Positions 56,597 through 64,000 of a stretch of DNA of 64,000 nt are shown one piece after another. A program made the translations under genes and the position numbers. Within the stretch, counting starts at the first letter, position 1. Every line of letters begins with the position of its first letter. The notes beneath the pieces are model-generated. The model saw only the letters and a program-made list of their open reading frames with translations, was not told the DNA's origin and ran no database searches. This DNA is from Tautonia marina (GTDB lineage Bacteria; Planctomycetota; Planctomycetia; Isosphaerales; Isosphaeraceae), in the NCBI RefSeq assembly GCF_009177065.1, contig NZ_WEZF01000020.1:1-64000 (forward strand), read 5' to 3'.

Positions 56597-56869
56597 CCCG
56601 ACGTCTCCACGTGTTCGGACATCGTCCCTGATCGCAGCCCGTCGCTGGGCACTGCATCCATTATAGTTCCACCGAAAACCGAGACCAACCGCGACAGCGA
56701 GCGAATGATTTGTTGCATCTGGGCAACGGTTCGCCTCGGCTTGACCGCTGGGGGCCATCGCCATAGACTCGCCGCGCGATGGGAAACTTCCCCCTTGATC
56801 GCCGTTGCAATCGGCCCGAGATGCAGGTCGACCGACCGGCCCGGTCCTCGATTGACCCGGAGGCCCGAG

Positions 56870-57601
56870 GTGAACCGAACGGAACTCGAACCACCACCGC
56901 TGCTGCCGTTGAGAGCCGTCGATGCCTGGAAGCGTCGGGGGGCTCGGTACGTCTGGCACAAGGCCCTGCGCCGGGGACTTCGGCGCTGGCCGTCGTGCAA
57001 GAGACGGATACTCTACCGTAATCCTCGTTTGTATTGGACCCTTCGTGGCGGCGATGATTATTTCCGGGAACAAGAGGGGCAGCCGGCTCGTTCCGAACGC
57101 GCCGAATGGCTGGCCGACCGGATCGAGAGCTATCGGCCAACCTCGGTTCTCGAAATCGGCTGCGGCTACGGGAAGCAGTTGCGGGCAATCCGACAACGCT
57201 TGCCGGAAGTGCCCCTGCTCGGGATCGACTTCAGCCCGACGCAACTGGACTACGCAAAGGGGTTTCTCGACGGCATCGACAGGGTTTCCTTCATGCTCGG
57301 CGACGGCCAGCGGGTCCCCTTGCCGGACAATTCGGTTGATTTGGTGATGACCTCGGCGGTGATCTTGCACAATGCGCCGGAGATTGCCGACCAGATTCGT
57401 CGCGAGGCGATCCGGGTCGCCCGGCGATGGGTCGTTCATAACGAAGATACGGACGTGACCTACAACCGCTTCGGTTACGATTCGGCCGCCTGGTATCGGG
57501 CGTCGGGGATTCGGCTGGCCGAGGTCTGCTCGATTCCGGTCGGATCGCGCGACGAGGTGGCCCGGTCGCAATTCTGCGTGGCGGAGTTGGGCCAATCGTG
57601 A
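56870..57601 (+). CDS. Class I SAM-dependent methyltransferase
   Basis: GGAGG six bases before GTG 56870 fixes 243 residues. After a basic N-terminus, the SAM fold runs VLEIGCGYGKQLRAIRQRL, LLGIDFSPTQLDYAKGFLDG, then FMLGDGQRVPLPDNSVDLVM and TSAVILHNAPEIADQIRREA. It should methylate a small molecule or sugar; the first gene of the envelope cluster, it may modify a glycan or lipid. It is divergent from the DUF2617 gene, 273 bases apart. Confidence 0.87.
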   Translation: MNRTELEPPPLLPLRAVDAWKRRGARYVWHKALRRGLRRWPSCKRRILYRNPRLYWTLRGGDDYFREQEGQPARSERAEWLADRIESYRPTSVLEIGCGYGKQLRAIRQRLPEVPLLGIDFSPTQLDYAKGFLDGIDRVSFMLGDGQRVPLPDNSVDLVMTSAVILHNAPEIADQIRREAIRVARRWVVHNEDTDVTYNRFGYDSAAWYRASGIRLAEVCSIPVGSRDEVARSQFCVAELGQS

Positions 57602-57649
57602 TCGGGCGTGGTGAATTGACTTCCTTGACATGACAAGCGGTGGCCCCTC

Positions 57650-59212
57650 GTGACCGCGATTCACGCAGATGCAACGTCGCCGACCGTCGCTACCCCGGTT
57701 GTCACCACTTCCCCGGTGGTGGCGAGTGAGGACCGGCTCGCGGTGCGCGATAGCCTGATCGTGACGATCGGCGGTCAACTGGAGCGGGCGGTCGGTACCT
57801 TGACGGCGCTGGTCATGAAGTGGGGGCTCGACCCGGCGCAGCATGGGGTTTACTCCGGACTTCGGCTGACGCTCGACCATGCCAACCGGGCAAGCCTGGG
57901 GATCGGCCGGGGAGCGGTGCAGGAAATTCCGATTCTGCGCGCCGCCGGCAACGACGCCGAAGCAACGCGCGTGGCCGACGTGGCCTTCGCGGCCTGCTCG
58001 ATTGGCGCCTTGCTTTACGCAATAGGCTTGCTCGCCTTCGCCTGGTGGTGCTGGCCGAGCGGCGGCAGTGCCGATCCGATCGACCTGGCCTGGAGCGGCG
58101 GCCTGGTGGCGGTGGCGGCACTGGTCTTGATAAAACGTTATCAGGACTTCTTGATCGCCTTGCATCGGGCGCATCGGCGGTTCCGTCTGACGACCGAGTT
58201 GGCGATTCTTGATGCAGCCGTGTTTGCCGCCTTGGTGGCCGCGGGGCTTTGGCTGGCGGGATTGTGGGGCTTGCTGGCGGCAGTCGGCCTGCTCTGCCTG
58301 TTCAACGTGGCCTATCTGCATGCAAGACATCCGATGCGCCTCGGGTGGGCCTGGGACGGCGCGATCGTCTGGCGGCTCCTGCGCACGGGGCTGCCGATCC
58401 TGGCGAACTCGGCGGCGTTCGCGGGCTTGTTGAGTTTGGATCGCGTCTTGATTCTCTCGATCGCCCCGAACGGAGCCGAGGCGGCGGGCTACTACGCGAT
58501 CGCCCTGATGGGGACCGGCTGGACGATGGATCTGGCGGGTCGGATCGCGTCGGTGATGTACACGTACTTTCAGACGACGATCGGCCGGACGCGCGACGCG
58601 GTGGCCGTGGCGAAACAGGCCAGCCGAGTGGTTGAGGCAATGGCGCCTCCACTGGCGGCAGGCAGCGCGGTGGCGTATCTGGTCGCCCCGACGTTCCTGG
58701 GCTTGCTCATTCCTCGATATGCTCCCGGACTGGAGGCGCTCCGGCCATTGCTGCCGGGAACGCTCTTGCTCGGGTTGGCGTTGCCAAGTCGAGAGGCGAT
58801 GATCGCGGTCGATCGACCGTATCGCCTGGCCCTCGTCACGCTGCCGGGCCTGGCGCTGGCAGCACTGGTGGGGGCGGTGGGAGCGTCGGAGACGGGCATC
58901 GTCGGCGTGGCGTGGGGGATGACGATCGGCTACGCCGTGGTCTATTTGCTGACCTCACTGGCGAGTCTCGGTAGCGGATTAGGATTGCGGGGGTGGGCAA
59001 CCCATCAATCGCGAGTAATTCGATCAGTCTCCTGGTATGCGGTCGGGGCCCTGGTCGCGGCCCATGTGCCGATTGACGGGCCGGCGTGGCAAGTGTTTGC
59101 CCTCCGGGTGTTGATCCTCACCGCCTGGGGACTGCCGGCGTTGGCCTTGTGGGGACGAACTCACGGATGGGGGGGGCTCGCCGACCGATTCCGAAGGAGA
59201 CGCGTGGGCTGA
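57650..59212 (+). CDS. Polysaccharide flippase (MOP/MATE-like superfamily)
   Basis: A 520-residue polytopic protein with a GTG start and a polar N-terminus, then about 12-14 membrane helices with the Wzx/MurJ-type beginning RDSLIVTIGGQLERAVGTLT. Segment GRIASVMYTYFQTTIGRTRD and the C-terminal helix repeats fit. It should move lipid-linked glycans or a related lipid across the inner membrane. It is followed 37 bases later by the GT-C gene. No exact substrate can be read from the sequence. Confidence 0.87.
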   Translation: MTAIHADATSPTVATPVVTTSPVVASEDRLAVRDSLIVTIGGQLERAVGTLTALVMKWGLDPAQHGVYSGLRLTLDHANRASLGIGRGAVQEIPILRAAGNDAEATRVADVAFAACSIGALLYAIGLLAFAWWCWPSGGSADPIDLAWSGGLVAVAALVLIKRYQDFLIALHRAHRRFRLTTELAILDAAVFAALVAAGLWLAGLWGLLAAVGLLCLFNVAYLHARHPMRLGWAWDGAIVWRLLRTGLPILANSAAFAGLLSLDRVLILSIAPNGAEAAGYYAIALMGTGWTMDLAGRIASVMYTYFQTTIGRTRDAVAVAKQASRVVEAMAPPLAAGSAVAYLVAPTFLGLLIPRYAPGLEALRPLLPGTLLLGLALPSREAMIAVDRPYRLALVTLPGLALAALVGAVGASETGIVGVAWGMTIGYAVVYLLTSLASLGSGLGLRGWATHQSRVIRSVSWYAVGALVAAHVPIDGPAWQVFALRVLILTAWGLPALALWGRTHGWGGLADRFRRRRVG

Positions 59213-59249
59213 TCCTTCGTCATCTCGAGAGACCACACGGAGCGCACGG

Positions 59250-61136
59250 ATGCTCGACCTGGGATTTGTGAGCCTTTTGATCATCTGGTCGGCGGTGGTG
59301 GGGCTGGCTCTACTGCGCTGGTTCGGCCCCTTGCCGGAAGACGGAAGGGAAGCGGTTGGCCTGGCCGTCCCGCTGGGCCTGGGCGTGCTGGCAATGGCTG
59401 CGCTGGGGCTGGGCCAAGTGGGATGGCTTGGGCAACCGGGCTTGATTGGGCTGTTGCTTGTGGGCCTGGCAGTGGGACTTCGGCCGTGGGTCTGGAACGC
59501 CTTGCGATTGGGGCTGCGTCGTCCAAGGTTTCTGCGAACCGAGACTGGGCGGATCGATCCGATCGGAGCGGTCTTTGACCTGACCCTGGGGGTGATTCTG
59601 CTCGGATCGCTGCTGACGGCCATGATCCCACCGACTGATGGCGATGCTTTATGCTATCATCTTCAAGTGCCAAAGCTCTTCCTCTGGAGCGGGTCGGTCT
59701 TCTATGAGCCCGACCTGCACGAGACAGTCTATCCGCTGGTGACGGAGATGCTCTACGCGGTCGCGCTGTCCTTTCGGGGACCGGTGGCGTGCCGTTTGAT
59801 TCAGTGGGCGCTTGGGGTGTTTTTCGCCTGGAACGTGGCGAGTCTCGCCAGGCCGTTGCTGGGGGATCGGGCTCGGTGGGCGGCGACGATCGCGCTGGGA
59901 GTTCCGGCGGTCTCGAACGGCATGGGAGCCCCGCTGAACGATGTCGCCCTGGCAACGATGGCAACGGCGGCCCTCGTAGCCTGGGCTCGTTGGCTCGACC
60001 GGCCGTCGGCTTCCGCGGCGGCGCTGACCGGCGTGCTGCTTGGGCTGGCGATGGGAGTGAAGTACCCGGCGTTGGTGTGGGGAGGAGTGATCGGGCTCGG
60101 GATGGTGCTGGCAATCCGGCCCGGCCGGGTGCCCTGGAACCGGGCGATCAAGCACGCGGCGGTCTTCGGAGGAGTTGCGCTGGTCATCGGTGGATCGTGG
60201 TATCTGAGAGCGTACCTCCACACGGGAAACCCGGTGCATCCCTTCTTCCGAGAGACGTTCGGCTCGGGGTTCGACGTGGTGCTCTCGGACGACAAGCGGC
60301 CGATGGAGCCGACGGCGTGGAACCTGATCACGGCAATTGTGCCGATGACGCTCGATCCGAACCGTTTTGATAGCTTTGCGCATCAGTTTGGCCCCGCGTT
60401 CCTGCTGTTCCTGCCCGCCGTCTTGATCTGGAAGCCGCCGACCCGCCTGGCGACCCTGATGGCGGTGGCGTATGCCTTTTTGCTCATTTGCCTCTCGCAG
60501 CGGCAGAGCATGCGGTTCGTCTTGCCAAGCGTTGGGCCGATGGCCGTGGCGGTCGCCTGGTTGGTGGCGGATTGGAGCAAGCGACGAGGGATCGCACCGA
60601 AGCTCTTGATAGCAAGCGTGGCATTGATGCTCGCGTTCGAGGCGACCATTGCCCTGTCTCGTCCAAGGCACGGCCTGGCCGTGGCATTGGGGATCGAATC
60701 GGCCGAGCAGTTCCTTACCCGCCGCGAGCCAACGTATCGGGTTGGGCAATGGATCGACGCTCGGTTACCGGACTCGGCGCGGATTGTCGGGCAGGACCAC
60801 CGGGGGTTTTATCTGCCTCGACCGTATGCGATGGAGAAGGCGCACCGCAGGCGAACGAGCCTCGGGACTCGGGGAGAATCACCGGAGCAGATCCTCGCGC
60901 ACTTTTCCGAGCAGGGGTTTACACACGTCCTGTTTTGTCCGCCCGAGCCGCTGGATGCGATCGAATTTGACCCGGATCTTCAGACGTTGCTGGGTCCTTG
61001 GGTCGAAGATCAGGTGCCGCTTTATGCCGAGTCGATCACCGACCCCGACGGCGTGACCCGGCATTACGCCCTCTATCGCTTACCTGATCCGGCCCCCTTG
61101 GCACGCAACGAGACACCGGGAGCGGCCCGCCAATGA
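59250..61136 (+). CDS. GT-C-type glycosyltransferase (ArnT/PMT-like, lipid-carrier dependent)
   Basis: GGAG seven bases before the ATG; 628 residues, mostly membrane helices. After the first helices the extracytoplasmic loop holds PPTDGDALCYHLQVPKLFLW, the acidic residues being typical of GT-C catalytic loops, and WGGVIGLGMVLAIRPGRV follows. The last 170 residues are a soluble extracytoplasmic domain (RLPDSARIVGQDHRGFYLPR). It should transfer sugar from a polyprenyl-phosphate donor on the outer face of the inner membrane. It overlaps the next gene by four bases (ATGA), so translation is coupled. Confidence 0.84.
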   Translation: MLDLGFVSLLIIWSAVVGLALLRWFGPLPEDGREAVGLAVPLGLGVLAMAALGLGQVGWLGQPGLIGLLLVGLAVGLRPWVWNALRLGLRRPRFLRTETGRIDPIGAVFDLTLGVILLGSLLTAMIPPTDGDALCYHLQVPKLFLWSGSVFYEPDLHETVYPLVTEMLYAVALSFRGPVACRLIQWALGVFFAWNVASLARPLLGDRARWAATIALGVPAVSNGMGAPLNDVALATMATAALVAWARWLDRPSASAAALTGVLLGLAMGVKYPALVWGGVIGLGMVLAIRPGRVPWNRAIKHAAVFGGVALVIGGSWYLRAYLHTGNPVHPFFRETFGSGFDVVLSDDKRPMEPTAWNLITAIVPMTLDPNRFDSFAHQFGPAFLLFLPAVLIWKPPTRLATLMAVAYAFLLICLSQRQSMRFVLPSVGPMAVAVAWLVADWSKRRGIAPKLLIASVALMLAFEATIALSRPRHGLAVALGIESAEQFLTRREPTYRVGQWIDARLPDSARIVGQDHRGFYLPRPYAMEKAHRRRTSLGTRGESPEQILAHFSEQGFTHVLFCPPEPLDAIEFDPDLQTLLGPWVEDQVPLYAESITDPDGVTRHYALYRLPDPAPLARNETPGAARQ

Positions 61137-62032
61137 CGCAATCACGTCCAACCCTGGCCGAGCTGCGCCGTCGCGAGTTGTACGGGCCGGACGCTCGGAT
61201 CGGCAACCTTCTGGCTCGTTGGTTCGCGCGGCCGACGGCGATTTACGGAACCTGGCTGGCGGTGCGGCTGGGACTCTCGGCGCATCAACTCACGGTGGCG
61301 TCGCTGGTGGCGGCCCTGGCGGGGGCAGCAAGCCTGGCCTCGGGAAGTCAACTCGGGTTCGTCGCCGGGGCATTGCTGAGTTTGCTCGCGTTCTGGCTCG
61401 ATCGGGTGGATGGTCAGGTGGCTCGCTGGCGAGGGACGGTGGGAATCAACGGGGTTTATCTCGATTACCTCATGCACCATGCGGCCTCGATGGCGCAGGG
61501 GTTCGCCCTGGGCTTCGGGCTGGCCGCCCGGACAGGATCGCTGGGCTGGGCGGCGGCGGGGGCCTTCGTGTCGGCGGGCTGGATGTTCCTGAGCCTCCAG
61601 AACGATTGTCGATACAAAGCGTTCTTTCAACCGTTGAAACGATCGCCGGGTGCCTTCCGGGTGGAAGGAGGAGCCGGAGGCCGGCCCTCCCCTGCTCCTC
61701 CGTGGCCGAGACGAGGGATCGGGATGCTCACCTGGCCGTCGTACAAGGTGTGCGAACCGCATGTCGTGCTGATGGCCTTGCAGGGTATGGCAGTGCTTGC
61801 CGTCGTCGAGCCAAGCGTCTGGGAGTGGGTTTGGAAAGGGTATGTCGGCGGGATGGCCGTGCTGGCCCCAGCCCTGGCGACGGCTCGCATTGCGCGAGCG
61901 GTGTGGAAGGGAGCCGTTGAGGAGGAGTTCGCCCGCTGGTTTCGTCCGGAGCCCGTTGAACCGGTTCAGGAGGCCTCGATCGGAGGACCTCACCTGACGA
62001 GTGTCTGCCGCTCGGCTACGATGGACGGCTGA
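61133..62032 (+). CDS. CDP-alcohol phosphatidyltransferase with His in place of the last motif Asp
   Basis: A 299-residue membrane protein overlapping the GT-C gene by four bases. The CDP-alcohol phosphotransferase motif reads D90-x2-D93-G94-x2-A97-R98-x8-G107-x3-D111-x3-H115; the last position is normally Asp, here His. The rest of the motif is intact (LDRVDGQVARWRG). The enzyme family joins a CDP-diacylglycerol or CDP-alcohol to an alcohol, making phosphodiester lipids such as inositol or glycerol lipids. Helices follow, and a soluble stretch (EFARWFRPEPVEPVQEAS) ends it. Substrate unknown. Confidence 0.88.
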   Translation: MTQSRPTLAELRRRELYGPDARIGNLLARWFARPTAIYGTWLAVRLGLSAHQLTVASLVAALAGAASLASGSQLGFVAGALLSLLAFWLDRVDGQVARWRGTVGINGVYLDYLMHHAASMAQGFALGFGLAARTGSLGWAAAGAFVSAGWMFLSLQNDCRYKAFFQPLKRSPGAFRVEGGAGGRPSPAPPWPRRGIGMLTWPSYKVCEPHVVLMALQGMAVLAVVEPSVWEWVWKGYVGGMAVLAPALATARIARAVWKGAVEEEFARWFRPEPVEPVQEASIGGPHLTSVCRSATMDG

Positions 62033-62086
62033 GTGAACGTTGAGGATGGTCGATCAACGCCGCCCCTCTCCGCCGGAGCCGAACCG

Positions 62087-63184
62087 ATGAGCAACACTCC
62101 TCTGCTGGCCCCCGATGCCCACCTGCCCCGGATGCCCGAGCGGAAGGACTGGGGGATCGGCGTCGTGGGGGCGGGGTTTATCGTGAGGGATTGCCACCTG
62201 GTCGCGTATGCCGATGCCGGGTTCCCGGTCGTTGGGATCACCTCACGAACCCGATCGACGGCCGAAGAGGTCGCGCGGTCGCGGGGGGTTCCCCGGGTCT
62301 TCGATTCGGTTGAGGACTTGCTCGACGGAGCGGAGGTCGGCATTGTCGACCTGGCCGTGCCGCCGCAGGATCAACCGGAAATGATCCGCCGCGTGGTGGC
62401 GCATCCGAAGAAACCCCGTGGCATCCTGGCGCAAAAGCCGCTGGCGATGACGATCGAGGAAGCAAGGGAACTGGTGTCCCTCTGCGAATCGGCGGGAATC
62501 GTGCTGCAAGTCAATCAGAACATGCGGTACGATCACTCGGTTCGAGCCTTAAAGGCGTTGATTGACGGCGGAGCGCTGGGCGATCCGGTGCTGGCGACAA
62601 TCGACATGAGGGCCATTCCCCACTGGATGCCCTGGGCCGAGGGGTTGCGGTCGCTCTCGACGTTTATCATGAGCATCCACCACCTGGATACGATGCGGTA
62701 CTGGCTGGGTCATCCGAGCCGGGTGCTGGCCAGTACGAGGCCCGATCCGAGAACGAAGTTTCCACACACGGACGGCATCAACCTCTACATCCTCGAATAC
62801 GACAACGGCGCTCGAGGGTGCGGCTGGGACGACGTCTGGACCGGCCCGGCGCGGGAAGGCGGCGGGGCCGAGATCGGAATTCGATGGCGATTCGAGGGGA
62901 CGCGAGGCACGGCGATCGGTACGATCGGATGGCCGGGATGGCCGGACCGGATGCCAAGCACGATCGACTATTCGACGGTGGACGACGGCCAGTGGCATCG
63001 GCCCAGATGGCCCGAAGCCTGGTTCCCCGACGCCTTCGCCGGGCCGATGGCGGGCCTGATGATCGCCCTGGAAACCGGAACCGAGCCCGACATCTCGGGT
63101 CGGGAGAACCTGGGGACGGTCGCGCTCTGCGAGGCAGTGCTGACTGCTGCGGCCGAGCACCGGGCCATCGCTCCGGCAGTCTGA
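62087..63184 (+). CDS. Gfo/Idh/MocA-family NAD(P)-dependent oxidoreductase
   Basis: GGAG eight bases before ATG 62087 fixes 365 residues; a GTG right after the previous stop is the alternative. The dinucleotide motif is GIGVVGAGFIVRDCHLVAY. The usual EKP motif is QKP here (ILAQKPLAMTIEEARELVSL). The C-terminal domain has the beta-sheet of this family. It oxidises or reduces a sugar, inositol or a derivative. In this cluster it may supply the alcohol for the neighbouring CDP-alcohol transferase, but that is a guess. It is 55 bases after the CDP-alcohol gene. Confidence 0.9.
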   Translation: MSNTPLLAPDAHLPRMPERKDWGIGVVGAGFIVRDCHLVAYADAGFPVVGITSRTRSTAEEVARSRGVPRVFDSVEDLLDGAEVGIVDLAVPPQDQPEMIRRVVAHPKKPRGILAQKPLAMTIEEARELVSLCESAGIVLQVNQNMRYDHSVRALKALIDGGALGDPVLATIDMRAIPHWMPWAEGLRSLSTFIMSIHHLDTMRYWLGHPSRVLASTRPDPRTKFPHTDGINLYILEYDNGARGCGWDDVWTGPAREGGGAEIGIRWRFEGTRGTAIGTIGWPGWPDRMPSTIDYSTVDDGQWHRPRWPEAWFPDAFAGPMAGLMIALETGTEPDISGRENLGTVALCEAVLTAAAEHRAIAPAV

Positions 63185-63226
63185 CACGCTCCTGTTGGCT
63201 TCAAACCATTCTGAGTCACTCAAGCG

Positions 63227-64000
63227 ATGAGCGCAACGCGATCGGTGTACATCGGGACGGACAGTGGCGCGACGACCTCGAAGGTTGGTGCGGTCTGGGA
63301 GGATGGGTCGCTCGTCTCGACCAAGCTCTTGCAGCAGCCGACCGACTCGCACGTGGGTCCCGAGGCGGTGGTCCGAGGCTGGGTCGAGGCGATCGGGCGG
63401 TTTCTGGAGCAACACGGACTCGTCTGGGACCAGGTCCAGGGGGTCGGTCTGGCGATTCCGGGGCCGTTCCGGAGCGACGGCGTGCTCGATCGCTCGGCCA
63501 ACCTGGACGAGAGTTTTGTCGGGTTTGACATTCGATCGGCTTACATGGCAGCTTTGTTCGCCCGGACCGGGCGGCCGATTCCGGTGGTCGTGGGGAACGA
63601 CGGCGACCTGGGGGGTGTTGGCGAAGCCCAGCGGGTCCGAGGTTCGGGAACCGGCAGTGTGGTGATGCTCGCCGCCGGATCGGGCCTGGGGGCAGCCTAT
63701 GTCGATGGGCGAGGCTTGCCGCTCAATGGTGATTCGCTGGCGGGCATGGAGGCCGGGCACATGCCGGCGCCGTTGCAGATGCTCGGGGTGCCGGCCTATC
63801 CGTGTGGCTGCGGACGAGATTGGGGATGCGTGGAGGTGTATACCACGCTCTCCGGCTTGCCTCACCTGCTCGGGGCGAAGCTCCCTGAGTATCCTGATCA
63901 TGAGCTGGCGAAGTCGGATCGCCCCATGAAGGAGCGCGTGTTCGCGCTGCGAGAGTTGGCCCAGCAGGGAGACGAGCTGGCCCTGTCGCTCTTTGATTTC
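63227..64000 (+). CDS. ROK-family sugar kinase, cut by the window edge
   Basis: Open reading frame of 258 codons that continues past position 64000. The N-terminus YIGTDSGATTSKVGAVWEDG is the phosphate-binding segment; GNDGDLGGVGEA holds the catalytic aspartate, followed by AGSGLGAAYVDGRG. GHMPAPLQ and CGCGRDWGCVEVY form the ROK zinc site with His and Cys ligands. It should phosphorylate a sugar with ATP in the cytoplasm, or be a ROK-type regulator (no N-terminal helix-turn-helix seen, so a kinase is favoured). It follows the oxidoreductase by 42 bases. Confidence 0.88.
   Translation, partial: MSATRSVYIGTDSGATTSKVGAVWEDGSLVSTKLLQQPTDSHVGPEAVVRGWVEAIGRFLEQHGLVWDQVQGVGLAIPGPFRSDGVLDRSANLDESFVGFDIRSAYMAALFARTGRPIPVVVGNDGDLGGVGEAQRVRGSGTGSVVMLAAGSGLGAAYVDGRGLPLNGDSLAGMEAGHMPAPLQMLGVPAYPCGCGRDWGCVEVYTTLSGLPHLLGAKLPEYPDHELAKSDRPMKERVFALRELAQQGDELALSLFDF

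Noticed and set aside
56597-58330. Minus-strand open frame running upstream of the DUF2617 gene
   Set aside because: Only the last 185 codons look like a protein family and have a start site. The rest is antisense to the methyltransferase and flippase genes.

Overview
The window looks like the chromosome of a high-GC planctomycete, most likely of the Isosphaeraceae/Gemmataceae type. The evidence is the combination of gene families seen. There is a cytochrome-containing DUF1549/DUF1553 protein paired with a DUF1501 protein. There is a DUF1559 pseudopilin with an H-x9-DG motif, two proteins with an LEPR-XLL-like N-terminus, and a Tad pilus locus. I placed the organism from these families and not from any database search. 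I see no rRNA, CRISPR array, insertion sequence or prophage; gene order and codon use look like ordinary chromosome.

Layout. Positions 1-10250 hold a secreted HExxH metallopeptidase, a small cupin, tRNA-Arg(ACG) with a clear intrinsic terminator, a secreted M14 carboxypeptidase, two stand-alone receiver proteins, a large MscS channel, a small unknown gene and a secreted sialidase-like protein. Positions 10580-19990 hold a family-4 glycosyltransferase, a compact MscS channel, an NhaC-type antiporter with an extra EF-hand-bearing exported N-terminus, an overlapping pair (YjbQ-family protein and a GGQ release-factor-like protein), a large hybrid histidine kinase and a coiled-coil lipoprotein. 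Positions 20017-26000 (minus strand) hold a reductase/methyltransferase pair, two small membrane proteins and a membrane pyrophosphatase with a K+-dependent signature and an extra domain. Positions 26476-40970 hold an esterase, a 1169-residue beta-helix/Calx-beta surface protein, the DUF1549-DUF1501 operon behind a 1.2 kb non-coding region with diverged direct repeats, a second LEPR-XLL-like protein, a sigma-like protein and the ribosomal genes rpmF and rpmB.

Positions 41243-51047 are a complete-looking plus-strand Tad/Flp locus: TadE, TadG-like, an unknown secreted protein, Flp pilin, prepilin peptidase, CpaB, CpaE, CpaF, TadB, TadC and a small membrane protein. It lacks a secretin gene. Positions 51073-56600 (minus strand) hold heme genes hemY and hemE, with a DUF1559 pseudopilin and tiny lipoprotein between them and a DUF2617 gene beyond. 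Positions 56870-64000 (plus strand) form a probable envelope glycolipid cluster: methyltransferase, flippase, GT-C glycosyltransferase, CDP-alcohol phosphatidyltransferase, Gfo/Idh/MocA oxidoreductase and a ROK kinase cut by the window edge.

Many start codons were moved inward from the longest open frame, because a Shine-Dalgarno sequence and a sensible N-terminus (signal peptide or family start) agree on an internal start.
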